Source of the DNA: Dicaeum eximium | Lineage: Eukaryota > Chordata > Aves > Passeriformes > Dicaeidae | DNA: 64,000 nucleotides | Direction: 5' to 3' | Assembly (NCBI GenBank): GCA_013396995.1 | Contig: VWZP01002541.1 | Span: 1,001,858-1,065,857 of the forward strand | Shown: in pieces, positions 54,544 to 64,000 of the stretch | How the letters are laid out: each line of letters opens with the position of its first letter | Numbering within the stretch: position 1 is the first letter of the stretch | Notes under the pieces: generated by a model | Database searches by the model: none | The model's input: the letters and a program-made list of their open reading frames with translations, nothing else | Told to the model about the DNA's origin: nothing | Translations under genes and position numbers: made by a program

Positions 54544-54589
54544 GATATAATTTAAGTTAAATCAAGGACATAATTTAAGTTGAATCAAG
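54544..54589. repeat. 23-base tandem duplication
   Basis: Two adjacent 23-base copies (GAYATAATTTAAGTTRAATC followed by AAG) occupy 54544-54566 and 54567-54589 and differ at two positions. The site is in the last PLXDC2 intron. Confidence 0.9.
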
Positions 54590-55338
54590 AGGAGGCAAGG
54601 TGCATTCTCCATTCTCCAGTATGATCCCATACTATTATGTATTTGCTGAAGATCTGCAGGTGTTTGTTTCTTCCTCCCTCCCTGTCTTTTTCCTGAAGGT
54701 CAGTCCCTGGCACAATAGCAGCAGCTCAAATCTCTGTGTGGCCATGTAAACAGATTCCTGAAATTATCCATAATTTACATCCTGAAATTATTCAAGATGA
54801 AGTAAAACCAATAACTAAAAAAAGACAGAGGTATGTGCATGTGTGTGATATAAGTGTACATGTATGTTTCTAAGCAGCTGAACCAGCAAAATAAAGCTCT
54901 GGAATACCTCCAAGAAGGCTGGGAACATGAAGGCTAAAGGTGTGACCTTCAAAATAGGATCTTAACTCAAAAGAACTCACAAACACCCACACTGCTCTTC
55001 AGGCTCTTCAGTGTGTGACATATTAACAACTATTAATACATACACTGCCACTAATACATAAGCTCTGAACTCATTCATATTCTTACAGCTTTGGAGTCCA
55101 TATATGTTAATAAGTTTTGTAACTATAAGGTGAATATAAGAGAAAGGCTCTTTTGCCTGAGGTTAAGAAGTCCTAATTCGAAATGTCATTTTAGACTCCT
55201 TAAAATCCTTTGCCCCCAGAGAATTGCCAAAGTACAATATTATTCAGCTGTTGTCAAGCCTTCCATAATCATGCTTGGCAATGGTATCATTGTGTCTATC
55301 TGGGAAGAGACACCCCAGTGTTTCACTCCTTACCTTCA

Positions 55339-56155
55339 TATCACAGAATCACAGAATCTACTGAGTTGGAAGGGATCCACAAGGCCAACCAAGTCCAGCT
55401 CCCAGCTCTGCACAGCAGCATCCCCAAGAGTCACACCATGTGCCTGAGAATATTGTCAAATGCTCCTTGAGCTCTGTCAGGCTGCTGTGACCACTTCCCT
55501 GGGGAGCTGTTCCAGTGCTTAACCACTGGAAGGGAAGAACCTTTTCCAGCTTAAACATCACCTAGCACAATGAGGACCATTCCCTCAGGTCCTGTCACTG
55601 GTCACCTCAGAGAAGTGATCAGTGTTGCCCCTCCTCTTCCCCTCATTAGGAAGTTGTGGACTCCAATGAGGTCTCCCCTCAGTCTCCTCCAGGCTGAACA
55701 GATCAAGCAACCTCAGCCACCATCTTTGTTGCCCTCCTTTGGATTCTCACAAATAAATATTTTTCTTACCCTGTGGCACCCAAAACTGCCCCCAGCACTC
55801 GAGGTGAGGCTGCCCCAGTACAGAGCAGATCAGGACAATCCCCTCCCTTGCCCTGCTGGCCATGCTGTGCCTGATGCCCCCCAGGACACAGCTGGCCCTC
55901 CTGGCTGCCAGGGCACTGCTGACTCATGTCCAACTTGTCATTGACCAGGACCCCCAGGTCTCTTTCCATGGCACTGCTCTCCAGCATCTCATTCCCCAGT
56001 CTGTCTGTACATCCAGGCTTGCCCTATCCCAGGTGCAGAATCCAGCACTTTCCCTTGTTGAGCTTCAATGGTTGGTGATTGCCCAGCCCTCTGAATTGTT
56101 GGGATGTCTCTGCAGGGCCTTTCTGCCTTCGAGGGAGTGAACAGCTCCTGAGACT
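55339..56155 (-). mobile_element. Truncated CR1 LINE, 3' portion with ORF2 remnant
   Basis: Read on the minus strand this is the end of a CR1 non-LTR retrotransposon. The 3' terminus has two copies of the CR1 8-base repeat (ATTCTGTG ATTCTGTG) at about 55339-55357, preceded by the GGATCCCTTCCAACTC-type 3' UTR and the block equivalent to GGGGAGCTGTTCCAGTGC. Towards 56155 lies the end of the reverse-transcriptase ORF, where a short frame has the CR1 motif ERDLGVLVNDKLDMSQQC (complement of about 55.91-55.97 kb). The frame then breaks, with the next conserved part (HSMASR-like) in another frame. The copy is 5'-truncated and has no poly(A) tail, both usual for CR1. It is in the same orientation as the PLXDC2 intron that holds it. 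It is dead as a mobile element. Confidence 0.93.
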
Positions 56156-56531
56156 TATACCTTGGTTTTTAATTTGCTAAATTTTCCCTTGACATTAATT
56201 GCTTTCAACAGCCAAGTTCAAACACATATGTAAATAATTAGAGATTAAACATACAGGGAAAAGAAAGAACTTGAGGGGGGAAAAAAAGGAAGAATTAACA
56301 TATACAACTGAATCTTCAATTTGGCCCACAGCTCACTGAACTCTGAGCAAATTCATGTGACTCAGCTGAGAATTTCTTTACTCCTCTTCATATTGAGCTC
56401 TGGACTTCTAGATGACACATTCTATGACCCATATCACAGGTATGCAATCCATGACACTCAGGACATCATGATTGGCTTCTTGGCCATCAAACTTCACAAC
56501 CTGAATGCAAGTATACTACATAAATTAGTAG

Positions 56532-56559
56532 ATCAATCAATCAATCAATCAATCAATCA
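56532..56559. repeat. (ATCA)7 microsatellite
   Basis: Seven perfect ATCA units lie just beyond the CR1 copy in the last PLXDC2 intron. It is a likely polymorphic tetranucleotide repeat. Confidence 0.95.
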
Positions 56560-56658
56560 GTCACTTTTTAATTGTGCTATAGCTAGTGTGTAGTGATATA
56601 TATTATAGCTAGATTTATGACATAAACTTGATTGAGAAAATCACTAAGAGTATTATTT

Positions 56659-56702
56659 TACATGTATCTTTACATGTAAACATCTCTACATGTATCTTTA
56701 CA
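56659..56702. repeat. Direct repeat of TACATGTATCTTTACA
   Basis: The 16-base word occurs at 56659-56674 and 56687-56702, 28 bases apart. It lies just beyond the ATCA repeat and contains the palindrome TACATGTA. Confidence 0.85.
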
Positions 56703-59700
56703 AAATCAGTCCAAATCAGCTCAAAGTATACTCAAGAGACACAAGGTTCCTCAAGGTAAAAGTATGTAGTGTGATTAAAGAGAAGAAACCATTGGCAACT
56801 AAATAAAATTCAGTGGAGAGGAAATACTGCAAGGTTAACGATAAGTAAATAGAAAACCAAGGCATGCAACATCTCTCTCTTCTGTCACTCTGCAAGCTAA
56901 TCTTTAGTCAATATTTACTCTTAGCTTTTAGGAAGAGCCTGGATTCATTGGAACTTTGACTGAGCTCCCTTGACTTTAAAAGCTGATAATTCATTCTGTC
57001 TTTGGGCCTCCAGAGGTGTCCAACCTAAACAATGAAACACATCTTGAACAGGCTGGAAGAAACAGGAAAACAGTGCATTTTGATTTGGATTTTCTACACA
57101 TTTAACAAAAAGTGGAACATTTTTGAAAATGTGTGGAACTGTTTGGATGGTAGAGTTTTGAAATTACACACTACCACAGGCAAATTGAATAGCACTGGCA
57201 TTTTAAGACTTCTCACTGTCTTTGTTCAAAATAGCTATTTTTATTCCTGGTGGGGCTGCACATGTGTGCTCTGCTCGACAGGCATGAACAAAAACCCCTA
57301 GGGAAGCATTTTCTTCAGACTTAAAAGGTAAAGAAAATAATAGAATAATGTTACTAGGTTATAAGACAATAGCTTTTTTAATAAATTTATTTTTCTTGGT
57401 TTTTGTGTATTGTTTATTTAAACCAACTAATGCACTCAGGATATCTTTTAATGGTGTTCAGAGGTGCCACAAGAGATTGCCTTTATCAATGCAAGGGTAA
57501 ACAGCACAGTCAAAGTCTGGGTGTATTTATTTTTATCTAGGAGAACTCACTTCATGGCAAACATGAGTTGGATTTGAGATGAGCTATGTGAGAACCTGAG
57601 TGAGGGGATAAGTGAATATCTGCAGAGAACACAAGGAAGAAAGAGACTTAAAGCCTCAGATAAAGGATCAGTTCATTACACTATTCTTTATTCGGTAACC
57701 AGTCATGACTATAAAACAAATCTATTAAAAATTCCTCATACAGCCCTTAACCTAAAAAACCCAACAAAACCTGGTTGAAAATAACATTTTACCTACCAAA
57801 CAATGACAGTATCTTAGGTGTAAAAATAAGTTTCTCTATTAATTATATTAGAGTTTGTAATGAGCCCTATGTTTAATGTCTACATGATGCATCCATAAAG
57901 TAACTTCCTTAAAAGTTAACACAAATGCACCATGTTCCTGTTCCTTCTTCTGGCCAGCCTTAGGGTTATATTAATTACTAATGATAGATAAACTGATACA
58001 GATCTTGATTTGGCTTGAAGACTTGATGGCAGACTACCGTGTACTTATAATTTTTTAGACATCTGCAGGAGGGAGATGCCTGCCCATCTGTCACATCTTG
58101 TTTTAACTGTGCAATGTGTTTACTAATCAAGAGACTCATAGGAAACAGTATTATTTTCTGAAATATTTATGTGCTTGTTCTCATTTCATGACCAAGTCCA
58201 TGACAATCATGTTGAGCTCTTTTCCTAGAATGGTACCATCAGATCCATATTTCATTCATTTCCCATAAATAATGCAGCTTGTCTCCTGTGCTGTGTGGGC
58301 TATCCTGTCATCTGTAACAGTTTACTCAAATATTTTTCAATTGCACAAATGCAATAAAGAATGATTTCTTGTAACACTGGCCTAGTAATACCAGTTTTGC
58401 CTGATTATTTTTTGTACTTCATTTTCAAAAGGCAAGTTTGAGAAGATATTTTCTTCTTTGCATTGGAAACATAGAAGTTCCATAGATCAGATGAATATAA
58501 TAATACATTCTACTCACTATTTTTTGAATTGATCAAACAACTTTTTCTTTGAAAATTAAATTATTAAACTTACTAAAAGCAATTTGATTTTTAGAATGGA
58601 TTACCTTGTTCTGTTCTAGACTTATGATACCAAAATTTTTTTAAGGTTTTGAAATTTGTATAAGCATTTTGAAGTACAGTCATCCCCTATTTCATCCCTT
58701 GTGATTTTCCCACTACATCAGTGTTTGCACCACTCACAGGGAAAGGCCAACCCCTTCATGACTAGTACTTGTTACAATTCTTGCTCAGGCTGATCCTTCA
58801 CAAGTACCACATTTATCCTCATAACTGGTAGAGAATGTAGGTTATACCCTACTTTGCATAAATTTTATTTTGACTGATTTATTCTTTATTTTATACAGAA
58901 AGTTTATGTTTTTCTATTTATTCTAAATGACTACATTGCTTGCTAAAAGACATGTTAGCTTTGACTCATAATAGATTATTAGATTGATTAATGACACCTA
59001 AGGATTAAATTCAGTGGACTGAGTTTAACAATACTGATTAAGGCATGTCTGTTTGCAGAATGAGTATGATATCAATGAAAGAAATTAACATGTCCTTAGT
59101 ACATTTAAACAAACAAACAAAAAATAAATGTGTATTGTAATTTGGTATTCTTCTCTTCTTGTTCAAAAGTAGTGTTGCCATTTATTTAGCCCTTTCTATC
59201 ACACTATGACAGATAAGAAACTTGCTTTTAGTAGAGTGAAAGAATAGAAATTCAATCCATAAAAAATTTAATCTGTATGTGAAAAAAAAGAAAGGGACAA
59301 AACCTCTTTCATACAAGGACTTCAGTGGAATTTTGTTTGTCTATGTCAACATTGAACTGGCTTGAAATGATGCACAAACATGAGAGAAAACTATGTGTTA
59401 TTGTATGGATTCTGTTCCCTGATGGTTAGCACAGTTACATTACTAGAACAGGAACACTGATAAACAATTCATTCTGATTTCTGTCACTACTATTCCATCT
59501 AAGAAGAATATTTATTATAATACAATGTTAAAGATGAATCATTCTGTTCATGTTCATGTCTCACTTCAATTCTCATTGCTGTCACTAAGAATAAATGTCT
59601 ACATCTTCCTGGTCCAGGCTTTTACCTAAGCAATCCCTAAGGTATGTCCCTAGTGACACTTCCAGTGGTTTTGCTGGAAGTTTATCTTGACTGTTGTCCA

Positions 59701-60634
59701 ACAGTAAGTGTCTGGGCTCTTCATAGTGAGGGAATACCACAAGTGGGAGTTATGAACCCTCATCCCTTTCTTTCATGTTCAGCAAATCTATACCTATCAC
59801 ATGGCAGAGGAATGTTGCTGAGTTAAAAAAAGAAACCACAAGGAGGTGTAGGTATTCATGGATTTTTGTGGACACAAAAACGTATGGAGAATTTTCCTTT
59901 CTCATACTTTTGTCTACAGTGGAACTGAACTGACTAAATGTCGGCATCTGCAATGTAGGTATCTGCACCTAAGGTAGCTACCTGTATTTGAGGGAGAAAA
60001 ATTTCAATTTACCTAATCCTAAAGGGGATGTCTCAAAAAGGTAAGATAAATCATGGTCTAAATGAGTCTGTTTCTCTCTACACTAATAGAAAGAGCAGAA
60101 GAAACGATAGATGTTAAAAATTAGGTGAAAATAATATTTTCCACACTCTAGACAAAGTGTAAAAAGATTCCTTAAAATGATGTAAGGAACAGCTAATACA
60201 AATTTCCAGCTAAAAACTTAATAGAAATCAGCTCTTCTGTAGAATTAAGAATGAATACTTTTTTCTACCCCCCACAGGAAAATTATATGTCCTGAAATAA
60301 AATGACAGTGCACAGGAAAGGTAATGGAAAAATGCTGTTTGTGGGGAAAATGAAGGACAGGAAAGAGAAGTAGTGTAGTATCTGACATTTATCTCTTAGA
60401 TATATGTCCTGTCTACAAGCCAAACAAGTAATAGCAATAGTAGCTAAATGAGCAGAGTGAAAAACATGCTAAGAACAAAAAAATTCCCCTGCTAGGAGAC
60501 CTTCTTTCCTTCAAAGATTACACTATGAACACAAAGATACTTTTTGATCCAGTTAAGAAAGATCTGTTTTGGAGACTCCAAATACCTTAGCCAAGAGACG
60601 GCAGTAGTGACACAGAGTGCTACTCTTGTCTTAC

Positions 60635-60795
60635 CTCTATGAAGAAGAGGCTAGCTGCTGACGTTGGGTGATGGTACATGTAGACGGTCACCAGGATGGC
60701 CGCGGCCACAACGAGGACCAGGACTAGAACGCCGACAATCAATCCTGCGTGGAGCGTCCCGCCCTTCTTCTCCGCCGCGCTGTCGTCTGTCGAAG
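60635..60795 (-). CDS. PLXDC2: PLXDC2 penultimate coding exon: transmembrane segment and start of cytoplasmic tail
   Basis: This internal exon encodes the membrane-spanning part of plexin domain-containing protein 2, a type I cell-surface protein whose extracellular part has nidogen-like and PSI/plexin-like domains; the family has been reported to bind extracellular ligands such as PEDF. On the minus strand an acceptor (GTGTGCTCTTTGTGCAG) precedes 60795 and a donor (GAG/GTAAGAC) follows 60635. The exon is 161 bases: two bases completing a split codon, then 53 full codons ending in phase 0. The peptide begins with a polar stretch (STDDSAAEKKGG), continues with about 21 hydrophobic residues (roughly residues 17-37, GLIVGVLVLVLVVAAAILVTV), then YMYHHPTSAASLFFIE at the start of the tail. 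The PTSAASxFFIE motif followed by RRP in the next exon is typical of the TEM7 family, and the tail matches PLXDC2 better than PLXDC1. The exon is unusually CpG-rich and GC3-rich for this window. The identification is from memory of the family and was not searched. Confidence 0.95.
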
Positions 60796-61700
60796 CTGCA
60801 CAAAGAGCACACCTCTTACCACAGTAACTTAGGCCTTACCCATCCCATTACACACATGGCAACTGAGCATTTGCTTTTACTGTGTTGCACATACCTCGTT
60901 TTCTACAGCCCAAGTTGGAAAAAGATATTAGATGTCTCTTTTTTACAACCGGGTACTCTCATAATCTTAATGAAGAGACTTTCAAATGTTCTACTGATTC
61001 AAATTCAATTAACATGCTTTCTTTTGAACTTAAAATGGACAGCCTGAAGTTCCTAATTACCTTCATAATAAATTTTGCTCTATTTTCTTATAAAATTTTT
61101 GTAATTGTCCCACAGACAAAAAAGTACTAATTGAATACATTTTGAACATTTTGTTTTTCTTTAAATATTCCAGTTGAGACATGTCACAAACCCCCTTGTG
61201 AGGTCTAGGTATTAAACACATTCTGAAAACCTTATTCATTAGCTTATAGGAGAGTTTGGAACTGCTCTGTTCAACTGAATCAGACAGCCAAAAGTGCAAC
61301 AGATGGATGAAATGATGGTGCAATATTTTGATCTTGGTCTGAATGGAACATTCGTCATACTAAAGTATTACAGAAGACCATTCATTTACTAAACTTGATA
61401 CCAAGAGGCCTCATGCTATGCTCCTGTCAGGATAAAAGAGGGTTGTCTCTGTCACTAGCAACTTGTCAGCAGTGCGTCCAAAATAAGTGACTGAAAGTCT
61501 TTCAACAACAGTGCAACCTTCGGGGGAAAAGGTTCTCAATGTATCAACCAACAGCTGGAGAACTGCTTGTTCTTCATCATACTCTTGCATACAAGAACTG
61601 CTGTTCTGCTCACTTCTGCAGGCAAAAGAGCCATTCAGAAGTCCTAGGTTTAAGAAACACCAGTAGAGCACTGGTAATTTGATTTCACAAACTTCCATCA

Positions 61701-61860
61701 GGGACCACAGGGAGGTGGTCACAGCACCAACGCTGACAGAGTACAAGAAGCATTTGGACAGTGCTCTTGGGCACATGGTGTGACTCTTGGGGGTGGTTCA
61801 GTGCAGGAGTTGGAATCTCTGGTCTTTGTGGGTCCCTTCCAACTCTGCATATTCTGTGAG
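61701..61860 (+). mobile_element. CR1 LINE 3' end fragment (short)
   Basis: In the plus direction the sequence has CR1 3' UTR blocks in order: GGGACCACAGGGAGGTGGTC, ACAGCACCAACGCTGACAGAG, AAGAAGCATTTGGACAGTGC, GGCACATGGTGTGACTCTTG, GTGGGTCCCTTCCAACTC and a final ATTCTGTGAG. Only about 160 bases remain. It sits antisense to PLXDC2 in the intron before the transmembrane exon. Confidence 0.9.
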
Positions 61861-62899
61861 TTTGTGCGATATTCCCACTGCTTTCTGCTTTTCTGGAAAT
61901 TCTTCTAATCACTTTCATGCATTACTCCATACATCACCTGTCTCTGGTCTTGCTTATGAGAAATTTTCTTTCAGTTCCACTTTTAAATTTCCTCTCACCA
62001 TGCTTATTTGGCAAGCTGACTATCATGAAAGTCATTGACATCTGCAACCATCCTTTTTGCTGTGCCATCCCCTTGAACATTTTGGTTGGTTGTCTTAGTG
62101 TGCTATGTCCTCTGAAGTCAGGGACTCCCTTGTATTTGTTCTTTGAAGACAGATGTGGGTTATGAGAGTCACTTCAAACGAATCACTCTTCTTGTTATTA
62201 ATAGGAACAAGAATAACAATAACAATAGCAATAAATATACATGGTCTTTTACCATTCATATGATTGGAGCAGAACACTCCATGCTAATGTTAAATAGAGA
62301 ATTGGAAAATTATAGAAGAAAGGCATACTGATGCAGGTAGTGGTAAATGTCTCACATGAGGGGCAATAAAAGACAAGAGGAGCAGTTAATCTGAGTGTTA
62401 CAGCTCATACATCCATGTATGGCAGCACGTTTCTCACCAGACTAAGGAAGGCTGCATGGTTTGTCAGCCAGCAGACTGCACAGCACCGTTGGAGCAAAAG
62501 GGAGAAAAGGAAAATGAAGATGCATTATCTTAGCCAAGAAATAGATCTGGCTATTACTCTATGTAATAGTTATGCATCTCTGGGGACAGAGAAGGGATTA
62601 ATGTACGTATCCCTTGTTTTTGTTCCTATTTCCTCAATCTTGATTCAGGACAGTCAAAACCCCACAGTGTTGCTCTGTTCTGGCCCCATGAAGTCAGTGA
62701 CATTTTGTGGAGTAAGGAACTGAGTAACAGAATCAGAGGATAAAGAAAAAGATCCTAATAGACTGAGAAGCTAAACTAGCATGTGGGAAACATTAATGGT
62801 TTAAATAAAAAATTGCAAACATGATATCCACTCCAGTACAGCCTAATCCAGCAGGTATCACTCTTTTAAGAAGTTCATGAGTATCTGTTCATACAGGAA

Positions 62900-63046
62900 T
62901 TTTACTTTTTTACTTTTTTACTTTTTATTTTTACTTTGCTTTCTTAGAACTTAGTTTACACAAATGTATAGGTGTTTTGAAATGGAAAAGTATTGTCAGC
63001 ATTTTATTTTATTTATTTTAGTTTATTTTTTTAATTTTATTTTTTA
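62900..63046. repeat. T-rich simple repeats ((TTTTTAC)n and (TTTTA)n)
   Basis: The stretch 62900-62937 repeats T-run plus AC units (TTTTAC/TTTTTTAC). After an ordinary spacer, 62998-63046 is made of TTTTA/TTTA units. Both lie in the PLXDC2 intron upstream of the transmembrane exon. Confidence 0.85.
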
Positions 63047-64000
63047 AACACAGTACATACAGTGAAAATTTTCAGGCAATTCTTTATACTGAAGTGGAGG
63101 AAAGGAGATATTACCTAGAATCTGGAAATTCTATTTTTCAAATTTTCAAAATTGTCTCCTAAAGGATCATTAAAATACTTCCTACTAGTTAGAGCACTAT
63201 ATAAAAAAAGGATGCAAGATTCACAGAGAAGACAGGAAAGAAAGGTGACCCAAGAAAAGATTCCTCTTATTTTCAGACAGCAGAATCTTTTGCTTGACAT
63301 AGCCATCAGTATTCACTTCCTCTGGGAACAGATGAATGTATAGAAACATGAGTCGTAATTTCTGTTCATGCACTGTAGCGATATTTAGTACTTGTACATA
63401 TATTTCAAATTGCCATACAAATGGAAATTAAGGTATTGAAAGGCCACCAGAAAAGGCCTGCTTGATTGTACATCTTGGTTGGACTACTAATTCCCACTGG
63501 TGAACAGCTAGTTCTGAGACACCCTAATGAGAAGCAACTGCTCCTGCAAAGGAGCAGAGGATTCATAGCTTGTTCTTCTGATAATTATGTTGTTGACAGT
63601 TTCATACTCTTTACTTCAATGTCACATTCGTGCATCAAAAACTACTTTGTCACTTGTACCTATTTTCAGGCCGATTTGCACTAAACGAGCAATTTGTTTT
63701 GTTAGTATGTTATGGTTGAAGGCATAACATCATATTCTGCATTTTAAAAAATGCTGGACTTCAGCAAGGGTTCTAACCACTCTATAAAGGTCAGCAGTTT
63801 AATCCCTTCTGAGCTGATATTTTCTCAGCTTTAAGCATCCAGCTTTGCAAACTACAACATTGTCTCTGAAACAACACAGGTGTCAAACTGCCTGCCCAGA
63901 TTTCTGCTAGTCAAGGGTGGAGCACAGTGTGGACATCAGTGCAGTGATCAGAATGCCAAATGCAAAAAAAAAAAATAATAGAACAGAAGAAATGCTTTCC

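Larger units (their letters stand above)
48591..60634 (-). other. PLXDC2: Last PLXDC2 intron (about 12.0 kb)
   Basis: This interval lies between the GT donor (complement of 60633-60634) and the AG acceptor (complement of 48591-48592). Its length is 12,044 bases. Apart from one truncated CR1 element (about 55.34-56.15 kb), an ATCA microsatellite, an A/C-rich tract near 51.0 kb and a 23-base tandem duplication near 54.55 kb, I see no recognisable feature. The open frames inside it are short (under 130 codons), and the longest overlap the CR1 copy. Long introns are usual for PLXDC2 orthologues. Confidence 0.92.
60796..64000 (-). other. PLXDC2: Preceding PLXDC2 intron, partial (continues beyond the window)
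   Basis: Everything above the transmembrane exon acceptor should be the preceding intron of PLXDC2. I looked on the minus strand for a further exon ending one base into a codon, as the 2-base phase of the next exon requires, and recognised none. The stretch holds a CR1 3' fragment on the opposite strand, a minus-strand open frame of unknown nature at 61.4-61.7 kb, T-rich simple repeats near 62.9-63.05 kb and a short poly(A) at about 63965. Confidence 0.8.

Noticed and set aside
55091..56140. Several plus-strand open frames (up to 124 codons)
   Set aside because: Most of this stretch is the antisense of the CR1 element at 55.34-56.15 kb, so these are transposon shadows rather than genes.
60664..61047. 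127-codon plus-strand open frame
   Set aside because: It starts as the antisense of the PLXDC2 transmembrane exon, whose CpG-rich codons open the opposite frame, and then runs into intron.

Overview
The window looks like bird nuclear DNA. It is AT-rich, low in repeats and almost free of genes. All three transposon copies I can recognise are truncated CR1 LINEs whose 3' ends carry the 8-base CR1 repeat type (ATTCTGTG or close variants). I see no L1/Alu-type mammalian repeats. CR1 also occurs in turtles and crocodilians, so a bird is the best reading rather than a proven one. Nothing prokaryotic is present: there are no operons, tRNA, rRNA or CRISPR arrays.

The only gene I can support is PLXDC2 (plexin domain-containing protein 2, also TEM7R), on the minus strand. 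Two coding exons are present. The first, at 60635-60795, encodes the single transmembrane helix and the start of the cytoplasmic tail. The second, at 48474-48590, is the terminal coding exon and encodes the last 38 residues and the stop codon. They are joined in phase 0 across an intron of about 12.0 kb. Both have consensus GT/AG splice borders. Sequence above 60796 is the preceding intron, which runs off the window. Sequence below 48474 starts the 3' UTR, with a candidate poly(A) signal about 300 bases after the stop.

The remaining 48 kb (about 1-48150) reads as a gene desert downstream of PLXDC2. It has short open frames only, simple repeats, AT-rich stretches, one CR1 fragment, and one compact CpG cluster near 21.0 kb that stands out from its surroundings. 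The open frames elsewhere (up to 167 codons) lack recognisable domains and look like chance frames.

I did not find a new biological system. The points most worth checking are the 21.0 kb CpG cluster, the sharp GC3/CpG contrast between the two adjacent PLXDC2 exons, a CR1-free open frame near 61.4-61.7 kb, and several short tandem duplications of about 21-24 bases.
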